From Bryopsis sp. KO-2023 (taxonomy: Eukaryota > Chlorophyta > Ulvophyceae > Bryopsidales > Bryopsidaceae): a DNA stretch of 64,000 bases. Location of the stretch: assembly GCA_030272585.1 (NCBI GenBank), contig BSYQ01000004.1, positions 5,394,001 to 5,458,000 on the forward strand. Reading direction: 5' to 3'. The first letter of the stretch is position 1, and the number at the start of each line of letters is the position of its first letter. Below the pieces are notes generated by a model. That model was given only the letters and a program-made list of their open reading frames with translations, ran no database searches and was not told where the DNA came from. Made by a program: the position numbers and the translations under genes. This document shows positions 49,229 through 59,400 of the stretch, piece after piece.

Positions 49229-50510
49229 CTGCCCATTTTGGGTTTCGAGTCAATCACTGCCGACATCTTCCTATCGGATGTTGGTTGCGATTCACTGTCA
49301 ATTTCTCATGTCTATTCAGGGAGGGGAGGGGGACTAGGGGGTGGCCCCATCTATAATACAACTCCAAACTTTTTGTTCATGTAAGAATCTTGTCCAATCT
49401 TCCCCATACAATTCAGATTCACTCCTGAACCCCTTTTGAAAAAACTCCTTTTTCCGACACACCAGCCGTTTTTTCCTGTCCCTCAATATTGAATTTTGGT
49501 CATTTCAATGGGCGTTTTCCCTCATCACTAGCCCCCGTATTCTCCCCACCAACCATGTTGAGGTGGAGTGCCCAGCCGATCACCGCCGACCTCATAGCAC
49601 AGGGGTTGGTGGTCATCAGCCTTACACTTTTCCATAGGGAAGAAAGGGGGCTGTTACTGCCGAATGCAAACACCATGCCTTTTTTTTACTCCATTCCCTT
49701 CTTCTTCAGAAGGCACCACATTTAAAAACTGGACCCTTTCACTCCATATCCCCAATCCTCTTCAAAAACTGTTCTTTGTTTCGAGTTCAAACTTTCGCAA
49801 TAAATCTTCTCGCTGCCATTTGAGGCCAGCGCTCACTTGAACAAATCATTGCACCAGATCCCACCCTCTGCATCCCCCTCCACTTCCCCCCCAACCCTTT
49901 CTAATACCCGCGTTAAGGTTGGGTGCCCAGTCCATCACCGCCGACCTCTCTTGCCTGGAGGTTGGTGGTGATGCACCTGACACTTTCTTTTTTATGGGTT
50001 GGGGGGGAAGACTCGCATAAAAAAAAAAAAAAAGGAATTTTTGTCCTCATGACAAACAACCTTCCCATCTTCATCATCGTAAAATTCAAAATCGAATTTT
50101 CAAAAAGCTTCTTTCATCTTCATTACTTTTCGTATCAAATTCTTCTCTCCATTCTTTTATCCCTTCAAATCAGAACGCTCCACCCAAAGCTCCATCGACC
50201 AGTCCATCCCAAGAGTCCATCCATCAGTCTGCCCAGCAGTGCATCCTCTTTTTTGAGAACCTCCCTCTTTCTCTTGGATTTTTTTAATTATTGAAACACC
50301 AGCTCCAATTTTTGTCCCTCAATATTCGATATTGTTTGTCTTGAATTCTCCGTTTTCTTCTGCCCCCATCACTGGCCCCCTTTACTCTTCCCAGCACCCA
50401 TGTTGAGGTGGAGTGTCCAGCAGATCACCGCCGACCTCATAGCACAGAGGTTGGTGGTCATCAGCCTTACACTTTTTTTCTGGGGAAGGAAAGGGGGCCC
50501 CGATAATCCA
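49229..50510. repeat. Diverged tandem duplication, unit about 200-230 bp
   Basis: A block containing gatcaccgccgacctcatag and ttggtggtcatcagccttac occurs at 49556-49631 and 50400-50474, with weaker versions at 49915-49988 and 49229-49300. For the two best copies the likeness extends upstream (gtccctcaatatt, catcact.gcccc) and downstream (aagggggc). No coding meaning is apparent. Confidence 0.65.
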
Positions 50511-50735
50511 CCTGTTAGAAGTCAAATCCATAATAGTTTTTTCACTTCCTCCGTTTGAGCTCCATCCAGCTCAGACCCTTTATGCCGCTCAATTTCTGAC
50601 AAATTCCCTCATCCAAACTTTCATTTCCACAGCTCCTCCTTTGCCCCCCCCCCCCCAGATTTCCTTTCAATTCTCACATTGCTCCTTCCATTCCAATCCA
50701 CTAAGCTCTTCTCAACCACCAGCTTTCCTCCAACA

Positions 50736-50970
50736 AGCCGCCCACCAGTCCATCCAAACGCTCCATCCACCAGTCCATCCAGCACTCTATCCACCAATCC
50801 ATTCCAACGCTCCATCCCACCAGTCCATCCAAATTACAATCCACCAGTCCGTCCCAACGCTCCATCCACCAGTCCATCCAAATTACAATCCACCAGTCCA
50901 TCCCAACGCTCCATCCACCAGTCCATCCCACCAATCCATCTACTAATTTATCCACCAGTCCATCCTGCTT
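50736..50970. repeat. Minisatellite, caccagtccatccaa-type, array 1
   Basis: About ten tandem imperfect units of roughly 19-27 bp built on ccaccagtccatcc with inserts such as caacgctccat and aattacaat. A short satellite piece of the same type lies at about 50195-50240. Confidence 0.85.
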
Positions 50971-51586
50971 TTTTTTGAAACCTTCCTCCTTTCTTGACGA
51001 GAAAAACCAATTAGCCTGTTATTACCTTTAATACAAAAAAAAAGAAATCGATTTCGATTCGGTCTGACATCCCATATCTCCACCACGGGCTTCCATACAA
51101 ACTGAAAGTCCGAAAATACATTTCCTTCCCGGCCAGCCAGCAGCTTCCATTCTGAAATTCACATTTGTTCGCTCGAGCTCCCAATTCCTCTTTTTCCCAG
51201 TTTTCTCAAAGATGAGCAAAATCCACTGAGAATCGACCATATCTTTTTAGCGCCCCCCCCCCCCCCTCTTTTTTCTTTTCCAACCGCACCAAAAAAAGCA
51301 ACGAAGCTTCCCTATCTTTTTTTAACTTTGAATGACAGATAAATTCTTTCCTTTTCTTTTCTTTTTGGGGGGAGAAAAGCCTGTACTTCTTGCCCAAAAT
51401 CATATCCTTTTTTGAAGGCCCCCCCCCCCCTATTTTTATCTTTTTTCTGTCCCCCAGCCATTTCATGATGCTCTTTCATCCAAGAATGTGTGCATTGTTT
51501 TCTGACCCCAAGCTTTCAATCAATCCCTGTTTCATCCCTTTTTTCTTCTTTTTTTCGAACTGAAAAAATGAATAAATGAATAAATC

Positions 51587-51745
51587 AAAAATCGTAGAAA
51601 TCGTAAGAATCGTAAAAATCGTAAAAATCCAAAGAATCGTAGAAATCATAAAAATCCAAAGAATCGTAGATATCCAATGAATCGTAGATATCCAAAGAAT
51701 CGTAGAAATCGTAGAAATCGTAGAAATCATAAAAATCAAAAATAA
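51587..51745. repeat. Minisatellite, aatcgtagaaatc-type
   Basis: Tandem 9- to 18-bp units alternating aatcgtagaa, aatcgtaaaa, atccaaaga and atcgtagatat. It is open on the minus strand as a Tyr/Asp/Phe repeat or an Ile/Ser/Thr repeat, but there is no sign of a gene. Confidence 0.8.
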
Positions 51746-51956
51746 ATATGTCTGTTCCCTCATGAACTCCATAGTCTGAAAAATCGAAAAAAAAAAAAGA
51801 AGAAAAAACATTGACCATGAATAATATGTATGTATGTATGTTCTGCGCTTGCATCCCTCCACCACGATGCAGCTCACAAAAACTGACCCTGATCCCTCGT
51901 TTCCTTCACATCCATTCTGTCATTGATTGACCGAACATAACATTGCAGCTCATCCA

Positions 51957-52215
51957 CCACCAGTCCACCAAGCAGTCCATCCAAATTCCAATCCAGCACT
52001 CCACCAAGCAGTCTTCCAAGAAGTCCTTTCATCATTTCACCCAAGAATCCATCCACCAGTTCACCAAGCAGTCCACCCAGCACTCCATCCAATTGCCAAT
52101 CCAGAACTCCATTTATCCAGCACTCCATCCACCAGTCCATCCACCAGTAACCTATCCAAATTCCAATCCCAGCAGTCCACCCAACATTCCAGCCAACAGT
52201 CCACCAAACCACCTC
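51957..52215. repeat. Minisatellite, caccagtccatccaa-type, array 2
   Basis: The same family as array 1, about 1 kb away, with units such as ccaccaagcagtccatcc and agcactccatccac. Confidence 0.85.
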
Positions 52216-52424
52216 CAAGTGACAATCCATCAGTCAAACATTTCCATGATTTTGAAACTTAGTTTGCAAATCCTGATGTCCAAAATACCATACAAGATCC
52301 AACAGACTAAAATCTATTGTCTTTTAATACCCTTTAAAGCTTTTTTTATTCCAATGCTTCCTTTTCTTTTATTAAAGAAAACTTTTTGATTTTTTTTCAC
52401 TTTTTTTCTTTTCTTTTTTGTTTT

Positions 52425-53780
52425 TTCATATAACCCATATACCTTCCCAAATTTCAGGCAAAACTGCCCACAAAAGACAAACCCACATATCTTTTTTTTT
52501 AATATATATATATAACCCATTTTTACCTTCCCAAATTTCAGGCAAAACTGCCCAAAATAGACAAACCCACATATCTTTTTTTTTTCTTTTTTCTCTTTTC
52601 TTTTTTCATATTCCCATATACCTTCCCAAATTTCAGGCAAAAAACTGCCCAAAATAGACAAACCCACATATCTTTTTTTTTTTTCATATTCCCATATACC
52701 TTCCCAAATTTCAGGCAAAAAACTGCCCAAAATAGACAAACCCACATAACTTTTTTTTTTCTTTTTTCTTTTTTCTTTTTTCATATTCCCATATACCTTC
52801 CCAAATTTCAGGCAAAAAACTGCCCAAAATAGACAAACCCACATAACTTTTTTCTTTTTCTTTTTTTTTCTTTTTTTTTTCATATTCCCATATGCCTTCC
52901 CAAATTTCAGGCAAAAAACTGCCCAAAATAGACAAACCCACATATCTTTTTTTTTTTTTTTCTTTTTTTTTTTTTCATATTCCCATATACCTTCCCAAAT
53001 TTCAGGCAAAAAACTGCCCACAATAGACAAACCATAACTTTTCTTTTTTTTTCTTTTTTCTTTTTTCATATTCCCATATGCCTTCCCAAATTTCAGGCAA
53101 AAAACTGCCCAAAATAGACAAACCCACATATCTTTTTTTCTTTTTTTTCTTTTTTTTTTTTTCATATTCCCATATACCTTCCCAAATTTCAGGCAAAAAA
53201 CTGCCCAGAATAGACAAACCCACATAACTTTTTTCTTTTTCTTTTTTTTTCTTTTTTTTTTCATATTCCCATATACCTTCCCAAATTTCAGGCAAAAAAC
53301 TGCCCAAAATAGACAAACCCACATATCTTTTTTTTTTTTTTTTCATATTCCCATATACCTTCCCAAATTTCAGGCAAAAAACTGCCCAAAATAGACAAAC
53401 CCACATAACTTTTTTTTTTTTTTCTTTTTTCTTTTTTCATATTCCCATATGCCTTCCCAAATTTCAGGCAAAAAACTGCCCAAAATAGACAAACCCACAT
53501 ATCTTTTTTTCTTTTTTTCTTTTTTTTCTTTTTTCTTTTTTCATATTCCCATATACCTTCCCAAATTTCAGGCAAAAAACTGCCCAGAATAGACAAACCC
53601 ACATAACTTTTTTCTTTTTCTTTTTTTTTCTTTTTTTTTTCATATTCCCATATACCTTCCCAAATTTCAGGCAAAAAACTGCCCAAAATAGACAAACCCA
53701 CATATCTTTTTTTTTTTTTTTTTTTTTATGACCCATTTTCACCTTCCTAAATTTTATGCAAAACTGCCCACAGTTTTCCT
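52425..53780. repeat. Satellite array, about 15 units of 78-108 bp
   Basis: Each unit has a conserved 65-70 bp core (catattcccatataccttc, then ccaaatttcaggcaaaaaac, then tgcccaaaatagacaaaccc and acata) followed by a T/C-rich spacer of variable length. The core starts near 52441, 52525, 52620, 52698, 52795, 52893, 52989, 53080, 53176, 53275, 53357, 53451, 53555, 53653 and a diverged 53741. Every core contains tttcag after pyrimidine-rich spacer, so it resembles repeated 3' splice sites. Confidence 0.9.
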
Positions 53781-53889
53781 TCTTCCCCTCCCCCCCCCCC
53801 CCCCAAAAAAAACCGGCTATATACAATTTCTAAGCTTGCGTAATGCAAGCCGAATGTGAACTATCGAGTCGATAGCTAAAAAACAAATT

Positions 53890-54069
53890 ATGGAGGCCAC
53901 CACCAAGACAAAATCTAAAAGATCCAAAAAAGAGCGTGCGGTTTTGGCCACCATCCCTCCAACCCACACCACTCGACCCCGTAAAAGGAAGAGAAGCACG
54001 AGAAGGAGGGTGTCCAAAACCGCACACTCTCCGGCCCCCAAATCGTCGTCGCGTGCATCGCAAGTCTAG
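53890..54069 (+). CDS. Possible small basic protein (59 residues)
   Basis: A short complete frame, MEATTKTKSKRSKKERAVL then a Pro/Thr piece, TRPRKRKRSTRRR and a Ser-rich end. It would be strongly basic, protamine- or nuclear-signal-like. The antisense frame 53817-54041 is hydrophobic and also open (74 codons), so one is a mirror of the other. Two small inverted repeats, gcttgc/gcaagc and ctatcga/tcgatag, lie just before the ATG. No family is recognised; it may be chance or one exon of a gene. Confidence 0.3.
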   Translation: MEATTKTKSKRSKKERAVLATIPPTHTTRPRKRKRSTRRRVSKTAHSPAPKSSSRASQV

Positions 54070-54613
54070 ATCATAGAGAGAAAAAGAAAAAAATGAGTCA
54101 CATTTGATCTTCATTTATTTATTTTTCTTGATTATCACAGATTTTTCACTAAATTCCACAGAAAATTTCCATAGAAAATTTCCGGCTTTCACATCATTGC
54201 AATAAGGTTTCACAGAATTTCACTTGGTTCTTACAGATTTTTTTTTGGATTCCACACTCGATTTATTGAATTTCATGAAAGATTTTTTGAATTCCACAGA
54301 ATTTTTATTAAATTCCACAGAAAAATTTTCTGGGTTCACAGAATTTGAATTTCAAGCTGTTCACACAATAAGAAAAAACTGCCAGGATCATATGGATCAG
54401 TGGATCAAAACTGTGTTGATCAATGTGATCTGATTTTTTATTTTCTTACAAGCAACAAACCTCTTATGTAACATTCCAAAAAGAAAGTCAAGGTCAGATT
54501 ATAGATGATCGATTTTCATTTAAACATCTTAATGCAAATTCATCAACAACAAGGATAAAGATCATATGGATTAAGATTTAACCGGTCAGATTTTTTTGTG
54601 GGAGGTCACTTAC
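54070..54613. other. AT-rich region with degenerate attccacaga repeats
   Basis: Between about 54150 and 54345 the motif ttccacagaa/ttcacagaa recurs roughly eight times in imperfect form. No gene was recognised. Confidence 0.5.
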
Positions 54614-54763
54614 TGGTCTGTCGAATCGATGTGCCAAGTCTCCATAATAAGCTCCAAAATAAAGCTTCTCCGCCGCTCGCTCAACCACCGAGGCCTTCCT
54701 CTTGAAGTTAGCGACAAAAACAGTGCCGCCAACCAACAAGACGAAAAGCATGGTGAGGAGCAT
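54614..54763 (-). CDS. Possible exon of a single-span membrane protein
   Basis: From ATG at 54763 the frame reads MLLTMLFVLLVGGTVFVANF, one membrane span, then a charged segment with VVERAAEKLYFGAYYGDLAH. It ends at a consensus donor (gaccA|gtaagt, 54613-54608). I could not find a convincing downstream exon, so the gene is incomplete here. It could also be preceded by another exon, since an ag lies just upstream of the ATG. The family is unknown. Confidence 0.35.
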
Positions 54764-56406
54764 ATCCCTAGATTCCAAAACATCAAAATTTATTTTTCTG
54801 TGAATTTTTTCTTCCTTCCTTTTGTTTAGTTGTGTCCGTTTGTCTCAGTTTCCGGTCACTAAAACTCAAAATTCTGTTGGGCTGAGCTATTTTTAGCCAA
54901 ACTAAACTGTCACGAATGCAAAACAAATCAACAGTGAAATAAGCCAAGCTGAAGAGCTTGTTTTTGACAAGACATTTTCCTATTTGAGGTAGATGTACAA
55001 TTGTACAGGACCCAGAATTTGCAAATTCCAGGGTCTCCACGCATTATCGTTTTCCCCAGCAGCTATGGAGGCTGCCCTTTTCCAAATTTGCCCATGTTTT
55101 TGAAAAGCTACCAGGCCATAGACTGAAAACAGAGTATGTATCGACGCACACGCAAAGACGTCGTTGTTTGTCGGAGAAAAAAAAACAGTGGGAGAAAGAG
55201 CGAGAAAAAAAAAAAGAATTCACGAAATCTCACGCAGGATGTTGTTCGGTCGCCTGTCGTTCAAGCAACGTAAGCTGCGAAAGACGAACGAACATAGTTT
55301 GGTGTTTTCGTTTGATCCTTATTCGCAGTTATAGAAAACAGCGTTTCTTACCTCACGCGCTTCTGTTCCCTCCAACTCCTCCCCATCGAACCACCAGCCA
55401 TCTTCCAGACGCAAAGCAACAGAAAACTCCAAGATCGCCAAGAAAAAACCGTTCGCACTCAAAGACAAAACAAACGCTCCAAGAAAGGCAAGGCGAAACA
55501 GGAGGCAAAACGTCGAGATACCTCGACGACAAAATTCGCACGTGACATTCTGTCACATCGTCAGATGACGACTTGACGATGTGACAGAATGTCACGTGAC
55601 AGTTTTGCTGGACATAACTGCTTGGTGATGTAGAGATTTGATATATATATATTTTTTTATGGCTCTTTTTTCACAAGTTCTTGCCTCCTGTCTGGATTTG
55701 GGAAATGGAAAATGTTCAAAGAAAAAATTCAGGCATGGCTGGATAGCCATCAATGTTGCTCCCCTCTTCTTGAATTCAAGAAGAATTGCAGAACAAGCTC
55801 CTCTTTCTTTTTCTTTTTGTGTGGTGAAAGTAGAGATTGGGTTCATGATTGATCAGGAGAAAACGAAAATGGAATGGTTGAATCTTTTGTGTGTGCTGCA
55901 AACATACACCCATCAATCAATGAAGAAAGAAAGAATATCCACCAGCTCAAAAAACCAGAACAGAAAGGCAAGGTGTCAAAAAAAAATAAGCCTCGAAAAA
56001 AAAGCCTCGTAGTACACAGGAGACACTCGACCAAAGCATCTGCAACAATCAAAGAAGAAAAATCCTTCTATGGGAAAAAGAAATACAAAAACAGTGGAGT
56101 TGCCACCGTAATTTTTTTCCTTTTTTAAACCAACATATACAAACAGCTTTCCCCACAAAAGAGTCCCTGCCAAATTTGGCAACCAGCCCTGCTATCCATC
56201 ACGAACATAAACAAAACAACACAAATCGAAAAGATACTCTCACCCACTATATCAGCTGACCCCCCCCCCAAAACTTGCAGCATTCCCTTTCCCCCCTAAC
56301 CAAAATTGAAATTGAAAGAAAAGAAACAAGGGATTAAAAAGCACACATATCAAAGGTTCGCCAGGAACCTTTGAACGAAAGCTGTGTGTGGAGGTCACGA
56401 GGAAAG
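54764..56406. other. Region without a recognised complete gene
   Basis: It holds short open stretches near 55237-55600 on + (a Lys/Arg-rich frame; a start ATGTTGTTCGG followed by a possible gtaagc donor at 55270 and cag acceptor at about 55327) and a perfect inverted repeat at 55539-55598. None could be assigned to a family. Confidence 0.4.
55539..55598. other. Perfect 25-bp inverted repeat with two CACGTG boxes
   Basis: The arms 55539-55563 and 55574-55598 are exact reverse complements around a 10-base spacer. Each outer end carries the G-box core cacgtg, and tgacg motifs (bZIP-type) occur near the centre. Each arm also contains its own small palindrome, gtgac..gtcac. It could be a bZIP/bHLH binding platform, a cruciform, or an RNA hairpin. 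Confidence 0.75.
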
Positions 56407-59400
56407 TTATTGTTTTCGATTGGAAACGCAGCCGAATATCCAGGAGGTGGGGTTGCTTTTGCCCTCGCTTTCGTTGGCTTTAGTCATCATCTTGACTTGC
56501 CATTGCAGCTGCTTGGACTGTTCTTCGGCCAAAGCTAGCTGCGATCAGAAACCACACAACAGAATGGTCAGCCATCAAGCAAGACTCTTGAAGAAAAAAC
56601 CTGTTGCAAAAAAAAGAAGAAAAAAAACCCTCAGCAAATGACCCATCTGTCGAGTTTTTGCGAAGCAGGATTTCGTGGGCTTCCTCATTCAGTTTTGTTT
56701 TTTTCCTTTTTTTTGTTTCTATTCATATCGATATTTGAAACGCTAAAAAAAGAATTTGTTTAGTTCTATTCAGTGGATGCTTCCACCCACTCACACTTGC
56801 AGAAAAAAAAGTACAAAAATAATGCGGGGGGTTGCTTCCCAGCATATGAACCACCCACCTGCGACTTCAGGGCCTCCACTTCAGGATTCGATTTGCTGGC
56901 AGTCTCCCGAGTGTCAGCAGTGGTGCTGGATTCTTGTTCCTTGGAGGCTTTCTGCTCGTCCATATCGGCCAAAGCCAACGACATTTTGATTTTGGACCGC
57001 TCCGCAGCTTCCGCACGAGCTTCGGCTTCCAAGACCCGAATTTCAGCAGCCTGGGTTTTGAAAACGAAAAAAAAAAAACACAAAAAAAAAACATGCTTGC
57101 AAACTGAATGAAGGACATGTCACCCGCAATATCTGCTGATTTGAATGTGTGTGAAGCGCATGCTGGATGGGGGAATGGATAAGCGACTCCGTGAAAATTT
57201 TATATGATTTTAAGTAGAGCGGCAATATCGAAAAGGGGAGAAATAGTCATTCATCGTGGTTCGTCAGTCACACATTTCAATCAGGTGATGAAGGTCCAGC
57301 CTGTCTTTTGCATGTTCAATTTGAACCACCCCACAAAAAAATAAAAATAAATTGACTTCAATGGGAACAGACCCCCCCAAAAAAAATATAAAACAAAAAA
57401 GTGACCATCATAAGTTAACAATTCTTTTCATGGATTCATGCAGCTCTACACATAACATAGGAAAGAGGAAAACAAAAGACCGTCCGCTTTTTTTTGCTCA
57501 AAATGCGCAAATACCTGCAATTGCCCCTCTTCTGTCTCCACTTTCTTTTTCGTCTCGGAGAGCTCGGCCTCCAACTGGAGCAGCTTTTCGTCGCTTTGCT
57601 GTGACTGACTCTCGGCACCGGCCAAGAGTTGCTTGAAACGGTCCGCCGAGGACTGGAGCTCCGAGATTGTGGCATCGTTCTCTTTGTTCAGGGACTCCAG
57701 GCCACCAATTTTGATCGTCAATGCAGAGGACTCCTGGTTGGTGATTTTTCACAAGCCGAACATCAGCTCAATTATATCGAAGGGGGGGGGGGATGAGATT
57801 GGAAAAACCATGGTGAGATCAACGTCTTACAACATATTTTTTGAGGAAGAAAAGGAAAAAAAAATCGACCCCAGTTTCGAGGAGCGCATTCCCAGAATCG
57901 TCTCTCTCTCCATTAATGCATGACACACACTACCGAAGAAAAAAAATGGTGTTTTCTCAACAAAAGGTGTTTTCTCAAGATCGGAAGGCTCTATTTTCCC
58001 CAGTCAGTCATCCCCACCTCTTTCTGTTCCCACAGCTCCGATTCAAGCTCCGAACATCGTTTCTCCAGCTGCTCGATATTCTCTTGCAGCTTTTCGTATT
58101 CTTTCCGCAGCTCCTCGAATTCATCCGATTCCATGACAGCACTCTCCTCCACGGCAAGTTGGTTTTCCATTCCCAATCCTTCGATTTCAGCCCTCAATTC
58201 AGAAATCTCCTCCAGAAGTTCGCTTTCTTTGTTTTTGAAAGTCGTTTGGAGCATCATGAATTTCTTTTTTCGGTCCTCTGCAGCGGATATCTGGGCGTCG
58301 AGTTTCTGTTCCAATGATGCTGCTTCCCTGTGGGATTCAGATAAGGATGATTCCATGTCAGACATGGCTAGCTTTGCATCAGAGAGTTCCTTTTCCAAAT
58401 CGCTTTTGGAAGCTTCCAAGGCACCTGTGCAAGAATAAAAAAATCATCAACAATCTAATAATATATAAATAATTAATTTTCAATCGATATATGTATATTT
58501 TGCATTTTCATTTCAAAAAAAAAATAGCAAAGAAATATATAGATAGATATACATATACGTCGAGAGCTAGATATGGACATAGGGATGAATCGGTGGTTTC
58601 TTCCTGAGTCAGACTATAACACATCTCCATGAACGGGCTGCACTCAGCCTTTTGGCCTTGTATAAAATAATTTTAATTTCAATAAACACACATATATATC
58701 TGGACAATACAATCAAGCTCCCCACTTCACTAATATCTCAACACACAGCAAAATCATCCAACTTCAATTTTGGATCACCAATCCATTACATATGCAAGAG
58801 AAAATGGAGAACCAACCAACCCCCCCCCCGCATTACAAAACCAAACATAATCCTACCAACTTGATCAGCAACTTCAGCGACCTCAGAAAGCTCCGCTCGA
58901 AGCTTCCCCACGGTTTCCTCCAGCGCACCCAATTCTGTCCTGAGCTCATCTTCCCTTGATCGTGCATTGCTCTGCTCCTCCTCCCTAGCAACAGCCACCC
59001 GACTCTCCATCAGCTCAGTCATTCTCTGCTCAATTTTTTTGGTCGATTCGCTCGCCTTTTCAGACATGGCAGTTCTTTCGGACTCCAGCAGCCCCTTCAA
59101 TCGAACCACCTCCTGCTCCAACCCAGAGATGCTGCTGGAAGCTGCATCGATTTCCCCGCCTCGAGTTTCGGCGTGATTCCTCCATGTGGAGACCTCCGAT
59201 TCGAGCTCAGTGACTTGCTCCTCCAGGTCCTTCGCCCTTTCCTGGGTTTCGGCCAGTTCGGCTTGAGCGTTTCGAAGCTTTTCGATGGATAAATTTGATT
59301 CAGCTCTGGCACCTTCTCGCAGTGCTCCATTTTCGGTGGCTTTGGAGGCAATCATCGCCTCCAGTTCGGAGCTGCCCTCCAGCAGATTCTCGATTTCCTC

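Noticed and set aside
50736-50970. CRISPR-like array
   Set aside because: The units are directly tandem with no unique spacers and the locus is eukaryotic; it is a minisatellite.
52314-53324. 336-codon open frame on the minus strand
   Set aside because: It is a product of the satellite units: repeated WVCLFWAVFCLKFGK blocks joined by Lys runs from poly-A. Unit lengths vary and a second frame is open too, so there is no selection for coding.
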